A DNA stretch of 64,000 nucleotides from an uncultured Lachnoclostridium sp. (GTDB lineage Bacteria; Bacillota; Clostridia; Lachnospirales; Lachnospiraceae), in NCBI GenBank assembly GCA_944381625.1, contig CALWLW010000002.1, positions 372,001 to 436,000 on the forward strand, read 5' to 3'. Positions 51,899 to 60,521 of this stretch are shown piece after piece; the stretch's first letter is position 1; every line of letters starts with the position of its first letter. A program made the position numbers and the translations under genes. The notes under the pieces are model-generated. The model searched no databases. It was not told the DNA's origin and saw only the letters and a program-made list of their open reading frames with translations.

Positions 51899-54800
51899 AA
51901 AACCGTTTTTTGAGGTGTTTAAGACCCTGCAGCTAGAGGAGCAGGAGCATGCCCTGTTCGAACAGACCGTGGTGACCAGAGTTTCCATGTCTCCTGCCAG
52001 AGATGTGCTGCGGGTGTATATGACGAGTAAAAAGCTGATTGCCAAAGATCAGCTTTTTCAATTGGCGAAACAGATCCAGCGCCAGGTGTTCGGCTACCGC
52101 CGGGTGCAGGTGCTGATCTTTGAAAAGTTTCAGCTTTCGGGGCAATATACGCCCCGGAAGCTGTGGGACGTGTACCAGGAGAGCGTCCTGACGGAGCTGG
52201 AGGCTTACAGTCCTTATAAGAGGAGCCTGATGAAGCACGCGAAGATGGAGTTCCCCGACGAGCATACGGTGCTGTTCGGGATTTCCGACCGGGTCTATGA
52301 CCGGGAGGCGGTGGACGACCTTCTGCGGATCCTGGACCGGGTGTTCAACGAACGGTGCGGGTTCCAGGTGAAGGTGGATCTTCAGTATCTGGAGATGAAA
52401 GACCATGTGAGCATGGAAAAGAGCCAGGCGGAGCTGAAGCAGAAGATCAGTTTTCTGACGGAGAGCCTGCGCCAGGAGAAAAAGGCTCATGCCGAAGAGC
52501 GGGCTCAGGCCGCCCAGGCCAGGGCCGCGGCGAAGGAGGAAGCTGCGGCCCAGAACGGGAAGGGAGGAAGATCCTTCCAGGGCAGAACGGGAAACGGCGG
52601 CTCCGAACGGAAAGGCTATGGGTACCGCCGCAGCGACAACCCGGACGTTTTGTACGGGCGGGACTTTGAGGATGAGCCCATGCCGCTGGATCAGGTGATC
52701 GAGGAGATGGGCGAGGTAACCGTCCGGGGCAAGATCCTGCAGATAGACGAGCGGGAGATCCGGGGAGAGAGGACGATCCTGACGCTGACGGTCACAGACT
52801 TCACGGACACGATCCATGTAAAAATGTTCGCGAAAAACGAGATCCTTCCGGAACTGAAGGAAAAGATCCAGGCGGGCGGCTTCGTGAAGGTCAAGGGCAT
52901 GACGGTGCTGGACCGGTTCGACCACGAACTGACCATAGGGTCGGTGACGGGCATCAAGAAGATCTCCGATTTTACCGTGGCGCGCATGGACTATTCTTAT
53001 AAGAAGAGAGTGGAGCTGCACTGCCATACCAAGATGAGCGACATGGACGGCGTGACCGACGCGTCCGCGTTGTTAAAGCGGGCAAAATCCTGGGGCATGC
53101 CGGCGCTGGCGTTGACCGACCACGGATGCGTGCAGGCATTTACCGAAGCCAGCCACACCATCTCCAAGGACGAAGAGTTCAAGGTGATCTACGGGGTGGA
53201 GGGCTATCTGGTGGATGACTTAAAGGAAGTGGTGGAGAATTCCAGGGGACAGAGCCTGGACGGTTCTTTCGTGGTATTCGACCTGGAGACCACCGGGCTT
53301 TCCGCCGTGAACAACCGGATCATCGAGATCGGCGCGGTGAAGGTGGAAGAGGGCCGGATCACGGAGCGGTTCAGCACCTTTGTAAATCCCAGGGAGCCGA
53401 TCCCGTTTGATATTGAACAGCTTACCGGGATCAGCGACGAGATGGTGATCGATGCCCCGCCGGTGGAACAGGTGCTGCCTGAATTTCTGGAATTTTGCAG
53501 GGACAGCGTGCTGATCGCCCATAACGCGTCCTTTGACGCCGGGTTTATCCACCAAAACTGTGTGAGGCTGGGGATCGACGCGGAATTTACTGTGGGCGAC
53601 ACGGTGGCCATGGCCCGGATGCTTCTGCCCTCCCTGGGAAAATACAAGCTGGACACGGTGGCAAAGGCCCTGGGCGTATCCCTGGAGAACCATCATCGGG
53701 CGGTGGACGACGCGGCTTGTACGGCGGAAATATTCGTGAAATTCATACAGATGTTCAAGGCCAGGGATATTTTTGATCTGGACCAGGTCAACGAGATGGG
53801 AAAGCCGGACACGGACACCATCAAAAAGCTGGCCACCTACCATGTGATTATTTTGGCCAAAAACGATATCGGCCGGGTCAACCTGTACCGTCTGGTGTCC
53901 ATGTCCCATCTGGATTATTTCTCCAGACGGCCCCGGATTCCCAAGAGCCAGTTAAACCGGTACCGGGAAGGGCTGATCGTGGGATCGGCCTGTGAAGCGG
54001 GAGAACTGTACCAGGCGCTTTTAAGGGGCGCGCCCTCCCAGGAGATCGCCAGGATCGTGGATTTCTACGACTATCTGGAGATCCAGCCCATCGGAAACAA
54101 CCGGTTCATGATCAAGGATCCCAAGAACCCGGTGCAGTCGGAGGAGGATCTGCGGGAATACGTACGGCGGATCGTCCGGCTGGGCGAAGAGTTCCAGAAG
54201 CCGGTGGCGGCCACCTGTGACGTGCATTTCATGGACCCGGAGGACGAAGTGTACCGCAGGATCATCATGGCGGGAAAAGGATTTTCCGACGCGGACGAGC
54301 AGGCGCCGCTGTTCTTGCGGACTACGGAGGAGATGCTGGAGGAATTCGCGTTCCTGGGGCCGGAGAAAGCGGAAGAGGTGGTGGTCACCAACACGAACCT
54401 GATTTCTGACATGTGCGAGCATCTGTCGCCGGTGCGGCCGGATAAATGTCCGCCGGTGATCCCGGATTCGGACAAGACGCTGAGAGAAATCTGCTACCGG
54501 AAGGCCCATGAGATCTATGGGGACGAACTGCCGGAGGTGGTGACGGAGCGCCTGGAGCGGGAGCTGAAATCCATCATCGGCAATGGTTTTGCCGTCATGT
54601 ACATCATCGCTCAGAAGCTGGTGTGGAAATCCAATGACGACGGATACCTGGTGGGCTCCCGCGGATCGGTGGGATCTTCCTTTGTGGCCACCATGGCCGG
54701 TATCACCGAGGTGAACCCGCTCAGTCCTCATTATTACTGTCCCAGCTGCCATTACAGCGATTTTGATTCGCCGGAGGTGAAGGCGTATTCGGGCCGGGCA

Positions 54801-56342
54801 GGCTGCGACATGCCGGACAAGGACTGCCCGGTGTGCGGAACGAAGCTGAAAAAGGACGGATTTGATATTCCCTTTGAGACGTTCCTGGGATTTAAAGGGA
54901 ACAAGGAGCCGGATATTGACCTGAACTTCTCCGGGGATTATCAGTCCAAGGCCCATAAATATACGGAAGTGATCTTCGGGGCGGGCCAGACCTACCGGGC
55001 GGGCACCATCGGTACGCTGGCGGACAAGACGGCCTTCGGATATGTGAAAAATTATTATGAGGAGCGGGGAGCGCACAAGCGGAACTGCGAGATTGACCGG
55101 ATCGTCCTGGGATGTACCGGCATCCGCCGGACCACCGGCCAGCATCCGGGCGGCATCATCGTGCTGCCGTTGGGGGAGAGCATCTACTCCTTTACGCCGG
55201 TGCAGCATCCGGCCAACGATATGACCACGGATACGGTGACTACCCATTTCGACTACCACTCCATCGACCATAACCTGCTGAAGCTGGATATTCTGGGGCA
55301 CGATGATCCCACCATGATCCGTACCCTGGAGGATCTGACGGGCATCGACGCCAAGAAGATCCCTCTGGACGACCCGCAGGTCATGTCCCTGTTCCAGAAT
55401 ACGGACGCGCTGGGAATCAAGCCGGAGGATATCGGCGGCACAAAGCTGGGGTCTCTTGGGATACCGGAGTTCGGTACGGAGTTTGCCATGCAGATGCTGA
55501 TCGACACGAAGCCCACGCAGTTTTCTGATCTGGTGCGGATCGCGGGCCTGGCCCACGGCACCGACGTATGGCTGGGCAACGCCCAGACGCTGATCCAGGA
55601 GGGAAAGGCCACCATCGCCACCGCCATCTGTACCCGTGACGACATCATGGTGTATCTGATCAGTATGGGGCTGGAGAGTGAGCTGGCGTTCACGATCATG
55701 GAGAGCGTGCGGAAGGGCAAGGGACTGAAGCCGGAGTGGGAGCAGGCCATGACGGAGCACGGGGTGCCGGACTGGTACATCTGGTCCTGCAAAAAGATCA
55801 AGTACATGTTCCCCAAGGCCCACGCGGCCGCCTACGTCATGATGGCCTGGAGGATCGCCTACTGCAAGATCAATTATCCGCTGGCCTATTACGCGGCATA
55901 TTTCAGCATCCGAGCGGACGCGTTCAACTATGAGATCATGTGCCAGGGCAGGGAGCGCCTGGAGTATTATATGGCGGATTACAAACGCCGGAGCGATACG
56001 CTGTCCAAGAAGGAGCAGGATACGCTGAAGGACATGAAGAGTGTGCAGGAGATGTACGCCCGCGGCTTTGAATTCATGAAGGTGGACATCTACCAGGCGG
56101 AGGCGCACATGTTCCGCATCATGGACGGAAAGCTGATGCCCGCTCTGTCCACCATCGACGGCCTGGGCGACAAGGCGGCGGATGCGCTGGTGGAAGCGGC
56201 GGCTCAGGGACCGTTCCTGTCCAAAGACGACCTGCGCCAGAGGACGAAGCTGAGCAAGACGGTCATTGACCTGATGGCCGACCTGGGGCTTCTGGAGGGG
56301 CTGCCGGAATCCAATCAGCTGTCTTTGTTCGACTTTGGATAA
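51891..56342 (+). CDS. polC: DNA polymerase III subunit alpha, PolC type
   Basis: Replicative DNA polymerase of Gram-positives, 1483 aa. Order: N-terminal domains, a Gln/Ala/Lys-rich linker (about 190-240), OB fold (VRGKILQIDEREIRGERTILTL, about 285 onward), PHP domain (ELHCHTKMSDMDG), DEDD exonuclease inserted in it (VFDLETTGL, later HNASFDAGF and HRAVDDA), Zn-binding cysteines (YYCPSCHYSDF), then the polymerase palm with DIDLNFSGD. The start is the ATG at 51891, overlapping the ispG stop; readings from 51861 only extend into ispG. The TAA stop is the first bases of a long inverted repeat. Confidence 0.97.
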   Translation: MNEKPFFEVFKTLQLEEQEHALFEQTVVTRVSMSPARDVLRVYMTSKKLIAKDQLFQLAKQIQRQVFGYRRVQVLIFEKFQLSGQYTPRKLWDVYQESVLTELEAYSPYKRSLMKHAKMEFPDEHTVLFGISDRVYDREAVDDLLRILDRVFNERCGFQVKVDLQYLEMKDHVSMEKSQAELKQKISFLTESLRQEKKAHAEERAQAAQARAAAKEEAAAQNGKGGRSFQGRTGNGGSERKGYGYRRSDNPDVLYGRDFEDEPMPLDQVIEEMGEVTVRGKILQIDEREIRGERTILTLTVTDFTDTIHVKMFAKNEILPELKEKIQAGGFVKVKGMTVLDRFDHELTIGSVTGIKKISDFTVARMDYSYKKRVELHCHTKMSDMDGVTDASALLKRAKSWGMPALALTDHGCVQAFTEASHTISKDEEFKVIYGVEGYLVDDLKEVVENSRGQSLDGSFVVFDLETTGLSAVNNRIIEIGAVKVEEGRITERFSTFVNPREPIPFDIEQLTGISDEMVIDAPPVEQVLPEFLEFCRDSVLIAHNASFDAGFIHQNCVRLGIDAEFTVGDTVAMARMLLPSLGKYKLDTVAKALGVSLENHHRAVDDAACTAEIFVKFIQMFKARDIFDLDQVNEMGKPDTDTIKKLATYHVIILAKNDIGRVNLYRLVSMSHLDYFSRRPRIPKSQLNRYREGLIVGSACEAGELYQALLRGAPSQEIARIVDFYDYLEIQPIGNNRFMIKDPKNPVQSEEDLREYVRRIVRLGEEFQKPVAATCDVHFMDPEDEVYRRIIMAGKGFSDADEQAPLFLRTTEEMLEEFAFLGPEKAEEVVVTNTNLISDMCEHLSPVRPDKCPPVIPDSDKTLREICYRKAHEIYGDELPEVVTERLERELKSIIGNGFAVMYIIAQKLVWKSNDDGYLVGSRGSVGSSFVATMAGITEVNPLSPHYYCPSCHYSDFDSPEVKAYSGRAGCDMPDKDCPVCGTKLKKDGFDIPFETFLGFKGNKEPDIDLNFSGDYQSKAHKYTEVIFGAGQTYRAGTIGTLADKTAFGYVKNYYEERGAHKRNCEIDRIVLGCTGIRRTTGQHPGGIIVLPLGESIYSFTPVQHPANDMTTDTVTTHFDYHSIDHNLLKLDILGHDDPTMIRTLEDLTGIDAKKIPLDDPQVMSLFQNTDALGIKPEDIGGTKLGSLGIPEFGTEFAMQMLIDTKPTQFSDLVRIAGLAHGTDVWLGNAQTLIQEGKATIATAICTRDDIMVYLISMGLESELAFTIMESVRKGKGLKPEWEQAMTEHGVPDWYIWSCKKIKYMFPKAHAAAYVMMAWRIAYCKINYPLAYYAAYFSIRADAFNYEIMCQGRERLEYYMADYKRRSDTLSKKEQDTLKDMKSVQEMYARGFEFMKVDIYQAEAHMFRIMDGKLMPALSTIDGLGDKAADALVEAAAQGPFLSKDDLRQRTKLSKTVIDLMADLGLLEGLPESNQLSLFDFG

Positions 56343-56446
56343 CTATTCAGACATAGGGCGCTTAGCCCCAATCGAGGATTCAGCCGCGCAAGCGGCGATA
56401 GAGCAGCGTTAGCTGCGGGAATCCGAGATGCATGGCTGAATAGTTA
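56340..56446. other. Structured 107-bp element (multi-hairpin, unknown RNA or palindromic repeat)
   Basis: Outer 11-bp perfect stem (56340-56350 with 56436-56446) encloses hairpin GGGC-GCTTA-GCCC (56356-56368) and a stem (56376-56381 with 56419-56424) extended by two G-A mismatches and two pairs. That stem closes a three-way junction with GCCGC-GCAA-GCGGC (56383-56396, GNRA loop) and GCAGC-GTTA-GCTGC (56403-56416). No U tract follows, so it is not a plain terminator. The polC stop codon is part of the left arm. Confidence 0.7.
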
Positions 56447-56470
56447 AGGATCATTTTGTCAAAACATGAC

Positions 56471-56499
56471 TTTACTTATAAAATCTTTTAAGTTATACT
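56471..56499 (+). promoter_or_regulatory. purA promoter
   Basis: TTTACT at 56471-56476, 17-bp spacer, TATACT at 56494-56499, 58 bases before the purA start. Confidence 0.7.
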
Positions 56500-56557
56500 A
56501 AACAGTGTGTGTGACAAAAGAAGGAAAGATACGCACAGAAGTTGGAGGAATATCGAT

Positions 56558-57841
56558 ATGGTAAGAGCTATTGTAGGCGCAAACTGGGGAGACGAAGGTA
56601 AGGGCAAGATCACGGATATGCTCGGTCAGGACTCCGATATTATTATCCGGTTCCAGGGAGGCGCCAACGCGGGGCACACGATTGTGAACAATTACGGTAA
56701 ATTCGCCCTGCATACGCTGCCGTCCGGAGTTTTCTACGGACATACGGTCAATATCATCGGAAACGGCGTAGCCCTGAACATTCCGGTGCTCATCAATGAG
56801 CTTCAGGGGATCGTGGACAGAGGAGTACCGGCGCCGAAGCTGCTGGTATCGGACCGGGCCCAGATCGTCATGTCTTATCATATCCTGTTGGATAAACTGG
56901 AAGAGGAACGCCTGGCGGGGAAATCCTTTGGTTCCACCAAGTCGGGCATCGCGCCGTTCTATTCGGACAAATATGCCAAGATCGGGTTCCAGGTGAGCGA
57001 ATTGTTCATGGACGAACAGGAGTTGAAGGATAAGATTCAGCGTGTTCTGACCCAGAAAAATGTGCTGATCCAGCACCTGTACCACGCACCGGAGGTGAAG
57101 GTGGACGATATCTATGAGGAACTGATGGAGTACCGCCGCATGATCGAGCCGTACGTGTGCGACGTTTCTTCTTATCTGAATAAAGCGCTGAAGGAAGGGA
57201 AAAATATCCTGCTGGAAGGTCAGCTGGGAACCTTAAAGGATCCGGATCACGGGATCTATCCCATGGTAACCTCTTCTTCCACGCTGGCCGCTTACGGCGC
57301 CATCGGCGCAGGGATTCCGCCCTATGAGATCAAGCAGATCATTGCCGTGTGCAAGGCATATTCCAGCGCGGTGGGCGCGGGCGCGTTCGTCAGCGAGATC
57401 TTCGGAGAGGAAGCGGATGAGCTGAGGAACCGCGGCGGAGACGGCGGAGAGTACGGAGCGACCACCGGACGTCCCAGACGTATGGGATGGTTCGACTGTG
57501 TGGCGTCCAAATACGGATGCCGCCTGCAGGGAGCCACGGACGTGGCGTTCACGGTTCTGGACGTGCTGGGATATCTGGACGAGATCCCGGTCTGCGTGGG
57601 TTATGAGATCGACGGAAAGGTGACGGATGAATTCCCCACCACCGCCCTGCTGGAGAAGGCAAAACCGGTATATAAGACGCTGCCGGGCTGGAAATGCGAC
57701 ATCCGCGGTATCCGCACTTATGAGGAACTGCCGGAGAACTGCCGGAAGTATGTGGAATTCATCGAGGAGCAGCTGGGATATCCCATCACGATGGTTTCCA
57801 ACGGACCGGGAAGAGACGATATCATCTTCCGTAACCGCTGA
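56558..57841 (+). CDS. purA: Adenylosuccinate synthetase
   Basis: GTP-dependent first step from IMP to AMP, 427 aa. Seen: GANWGDEGKGKITD with the P-loop at the N-terminus, GGANAGHTIV, the GSTKSGIAPFYSDK segment, EGQLGTLKDPDHG-type loop and the ATTGRPRRMGWFD signature. TTGGAGGAATATCG precedes the ATG at 56558. The stop overlaps the next start as TGATG. First gene of purA-HAD-PHP. Confidence 0.95.
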   Translation: MVRAIVGANWGDEGKGKITDMLGQDSDIIIRFQGGANAGHTIVNNYGKFALHTLPSGVFYGHTVNIIGNGVALNIPVLINELQGIVDRGVPAPKLLVSDRAQIVMSYHILLDKLEEERLAGKSFGSTKSGIAPFYSDKYAKIGFQVSELFMDEQELKDKIQRVLTQKNVLIQHLYHAPEVKVDDIYEELMEYRRMIEPYVCDVSSYLNKALKEGKNILLEGQLGTLKDPDHGIYPMVTSSSTLAAYGAIGAGIPPYEIKQIIAVCKAYSSAVGAGAFVSEIFGEEADELRNRGGDGGEYGATTGRPRRMGWFDCVASKYGCRLQGATDVAFTVLDVLGYLDEIPVCVGYEIDGKVTDEFPTTALLEKAKPVYKTLPGWKCDIRGIRTYEELPENCRKYVEFIEEQLGYPITMVSNGPGRDDIIFRNR

Positions 57842-58452
57842 TGATCAGAAATATTATATTTGACATAGGAAACGTCCTGGTGGATTTCTGCTGGCGGCAG
57901 CACATCGAAGGGTGCGGCTACAGTGGCCGGACAGCGGACCGCCTGGGAGCGGCCATGATGCAGAGCTCTGCGTGGCATGAGCTGGACCGGGGCGTGTGGA
58001 CGGAGAAAGAAGTGCTGGACGCTTTTATCCGGAACGAGCCGGAGCTGGAAGAGGAGATCCACCGTGTGTTTGAGAATCTGGGGACGATTGTGCGGGAATA
58101 TCCCGGCACGGCCTCCTGGCTCACATCGCTGAAAGAAGCTGGATACGGTCTTTTCTATCTGTCCAATTTTCCGGCCAAGGTGGAACGGGAAGCCGGGGAG
58201 CAGTTGTCCTTCCTGAAATACATGGACGGCGGCATTCTGTCCTACCGCGTGCGGGAGGTGAAGCCGGGGCCGGCAATCTACCGCCTGCTACTTGAGCAGT
58301 ATGGATTGAAGCCGGAGGAATGCGTATTTCTCGATGATTCGCCGGAAAATATCCGGACGGCGGAGACGCTGGGTATCAAAGGGATCGTCGTGAAGAATCA
58401 GGAACAGGCCGGGGAGGAACTGAAGAGACTTTTGGAGGAGGCAGACAGATGA
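57841..58452 (+). CDS. HAD-superfamily hydrolase (subclass IA)
   Basis: 203-aa phosphatase-like protein. Motif I IIFDIGNVLVD, motif II LSNFP, motif III K in VKPGPAIY, motif IV FLDDSPENI; helical cap between I and II. Substrate unknown; YihX/epoxide-hydrolase-N type phosphatases are the nearest feel. Translation is coupled both ways: TGATG with purA and ATGA with the PHP gene. Confidence 0.85.
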   Translation: MIRNIIFDIGNVLVDFCWRQHIEGCGYSGRTADRLGAAMMQSSAWHELDRGVWTEKEVLDAFIRNEPELEEEIHRVFENLGTIVREYPGTASWLTSLKEAGYGLFYLSNFPAKVEREAGEQLSFLKYMDGGILSYRVREVKPGPAIYRLLLEQYGLKPEECVFLDDSPENIRTAETLGIKGIVVKNQEQAGEELKRLLEEADR

Positions 58453-59165
58453 GAGATCTTGTGGACGTACATACACATACCATTGCCAGCGGGCACGCAT
58501 ATAATACTCTGATGGAGATGGTTCGCGCGGCGCAGGAAAAGGGTCTGAAGGTTTATGGGATCACAGAGCATGCTCCCAAGATGCCGGGAAGCTGCCACTC
58601 CATGTATTTCCGCAATCTGAAGGTGGTGGAGCGGCGCTATGGGGACATGGAACTGCTCCTGGGCGTGGAACTGAACATCCTGGACGAGCGCGGGACGGTG
58701 GATATGGTTCCGGAGGAGCTGGAACAGATGGACGTGGCCATCGCCAGTCTTCATATTCCCTGCATTACTCCGGGAAGCCGGGAGTGGAACACGGAGTGTG
58801 TGGTAAACGCCATCAAGAATCCTTTGATCAATATCATCGGACATCCGGACGACAGCCGGTATCCGCTGGATAACGAGGCGGTGGTGCAGGCGGCAAAGGA
58901 ATACCATACCCTGCTGGAGATCAACAACCATTCCCTGGATCCGGCCGGTTACCGCCAGAATGCCCGGGAGAACGACCTGGAGATCCTAAGACTGTGCAAA
59001 AAGTACCGGACTCCGGTGATCATGGGAAGCGACGCCCACTTTTTCACGAATGTGGGAAATCATGAGAGGATCTATCCGCTGCTTCACGAGACCGATTTCC
59101 CGGAAGAGCTGGTGATCAACACGGACGGGGAGAAGATTCGGGAGTATATTAACAAATATAGATAA
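58449..59165 (+). CDS. PHP-domain phosphatase (YcdX-like)
   Basis: 238-aa metal-dependent phosphoesterase. PHP metal ligands appear in DVHTHTIAS (H8, H10), ITEHAPKMPG, GVELNI, IIGHPDD and MGSDAHF, the full YcdX pattern of three-metal enzymes. GGAGG lies 8 bases before the ATG, which overlaps the upstream stop. Substrate unknown, a small phosphorylated molecule is likely. Histidinol-phosphatase (HisK) is less likely: no his genes are near. Confidence 0.85.
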   Translation: MRDLVDVHTHTIASGHAYNTLMEMVRAAQEKGLKVYGITEHAPKMPGSCHSMYFRNLKVVERRYGDMELLLGVELNILDERGTVDMVPEELEQMDVAIASLHIPCITPGSREWNTECVVNAIKNPLINIIGHPDDSRYPLDNEAVVQAAKEYHTLLEINNHSLDPAGYRQNARENDLEILRLCKKYRTPVIMGSDAHFFTNVGNHERIYPLLHETDFPEELVINTDGEKIREYINKYR

Positions 59166-59238
59166 AGGCGCGGGCTGGACTTTACGATTTTAGTGTGTTA
59201 AAATACTGAAAGATGGAAACGTAAGGGGTATTGGACAT

Positions 59239-59529
59239 ATGAATAAAAAGATTCACAACGAAGCCACTGACGGACTGTTTCGCGCAATCCTGAGCCTGCA
59301 GACCATGGACGAGTGTTACCGCTTTTTTGAGGACGTGTGCACGATCAACGAGATTCAGTCGCTGTCCCAGCGCTTTGAGGTGGCCAGGCTTCTGAGAGAG
59401 AAGCAGACCTATCAGGAGATCGCCGAGAAGACCGGCGCTTCCACAGCTACCATCAGCCGGGTGAACCGTTCTTTGAACTATGGGAACGACGGCTATGATA
59501 TGGTTTTTCGAAGAACAGGTGAAGAGTAA
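59239..59529 (+). CDS. YerC/YecD-type TrpR-related protein
   Basis: 96-aa DNA-binding protein with the TrpR-like helix-turn-helix: SLSQRFEVARLLREKQTYQEIAEKTGASTATISRVN (residues about 41-76; split at QTYQEI). This matches the YerC/YecD family of Firmicutes, whose operator and ligand are poorly known; tryptophan-contact residues are not evident. GTAAGGGG lies ten bases before the ATG. A terminator follows immediately. Confidence 0.88.
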   Translation: MNKKIHNEATDGLFRAILSLQTMDECYRFFEDVCTINEIQSLSQRFEVARLLREKQTYQEIAEKTGASTATISRVNRSLNYGNDGYDMVFRRTGEE

Positions 59530-59532
59530 ATA

Positions 59533-59587
59533 ACAGAGCCGGCGCCGACTCAGAGAAAATCTGAATCAGGGCCGGCTCTGTGTTTTT
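59533..59587 (+). terminator. Terminator after yerC-like gene
   Basis: 11-bp outer stem (59533-59543 with 59571-59581), a further internal stem, and TTTTT at 59583-59587. It also separates the convergent DUF1836 gene. Confidence 0.85.
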
Positions 59588-59597
59588 CCAGACAGTT

Positions 59598-60215
59598 TTA
59601 CTCTTTGTGATGCTTTTTACCTTCGTTGTTTTGAGGAAGCTGGTCGATAAGCTTTTCGATTACCTGTTTTTTCACGTAGACGTCAAAACTGAGCAGGCAG
59701 ATAAAAGAGAAAATCTGGAGAAACTGGCGGTCCCCGTCTTCCGCGTCCGGGAACAGCCCGGAGGAGAGTTTATATTTTGCTACGACTTCCTCCTTCAGAC
59801 GTTCCACCTCGGCTTTTTCCAGGCTGAATACCTCCTGGTAGATGGCCTGCATGTCCAGCTGTTTGTCTGTGTGGAAGAACCTTTCAGTCAGCGGCTCCAG
59901 CAGGTGCTCGATATCGCCGATGGAAAGGATTCCCTTATAGTAGTAGATATAGATCAGGAGCAGGATGTGCTCTTTGGAATATTTCTTCCGGTCAGGCGGC
60001 GGGAGCAGATGATTCTTGGCATAGTTGTTGATCATGGTCTTGGTCAGGATCTTGTCCTCGGGATAACGTTTGGAGGACTGAAGATGCTCCTCCATGAAGG
60101 TCGTCACCTGATCCATGTACAGATCGATGTTGGGAATCTCCTGCGGCCTGATGTAATCGATCCGGTCCAGACTGTCGAGTATGCTGCTCAGGATGTCCTG
60201 CGGGTCTATTGTCAT
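59598..60215 (-). CDS. DUF1836 domain protein
   Basis: 205-aa protein of unknown function. Helical, with YIRPQEIPNIDLYMDQVTTFME near the N-terminus and LTKTMINNYAKNHLLPPP, a pattern like a MerR/HTH-type DNA-binding domain, as proposed for DUF1836. The start is the ATG at 60215, preceded by TTGAGGTGATAAAA; longer readings lack a site. A strong promoter lies 20-48 bp upstream. C-terminal tail is Lys/His-rich (NNEGKKHHKE). Confidence 0.8.
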   Translation of the reverse strand: MTIDPQDILSSILDSLDRIDYIRPQEIPNIDLYMDQVTTFMEEHLQSSKRYPEDKILTKTMINNYAKNHLLPPPDRKKYSKEHILLLIYIYYYKGILSIGDIEHLLEPLTERFFHTDKQLDMQAIYQEVFSLEKAEVERLKEEVVAKYKLSSGLFPDAEDGDRQFLQIFSFICLLSFDVYVKKQVIEKLIDQLPQNNEGKKHHKE

Positions 60216-60234
60216 TTTTATCACCTCAACACTC

Positions 60235-60263
60235 ATTATATAGTATTCAAAACTACATAACAA
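60235..60263 (-). promoter_or_regulatory. DUF1836 gene promoter
   Basis: Minus-strand TTGTTA (60258-60263), 17-bp spacer, TATAAT (60235-60240), 20 bp upstream of the start. The spacer contains the partial dyad TAGT..ACTA. Confidence 0.75.
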
Positions 60264-60300
60264 GTATTTTTGCAAAAAAGAATTTCTTACAACAATTATT

Positions 60301-60366
60301 GCCGTCCGGAGTCTCCGTGAACGGCAGCAAAAAATCCGCCTGCCGCGTCCAAGCGCAGCAGGCGGA
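60301..60366 (-). terminator. Minus-oriented terminator in a divergent spacer
   Basis: Stem 60335-60343 with 60358-60366 (9 bp plus 3 more after a mismatch); on the minus strand six T follow. A second hairpin, GCCGT..ACGGC at 60301-60325, lies next to it. No minus-strand gene lies directly upstream. The rest of the 306-bp spacer 60216-60521 shows only the DUF1836 promoter and, for dgt, a poor TTCAAT/TATATT pair near 60390-60416. Confidence 0.65.
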
Positions 60367-60521
60367 CCTTCAAAGGGGAGGATAAGTATTCAATTTATCT
60401 TTCGTTTAGTTATATTATGACCGGTTGAGAAAAAGATATACACGGTAAATGAAAAAAATCAAATATCTCATGGGACGCGGCTGTCTGGCTCTTTGCCCCT
60501 GGGAATCAATGGAGAAATACT

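Noticed and set aside
54021..56108. 695-codon minus-strand frame over polC
   Set aside because: His/Arg/Leu-rich antisense shadow of polC.
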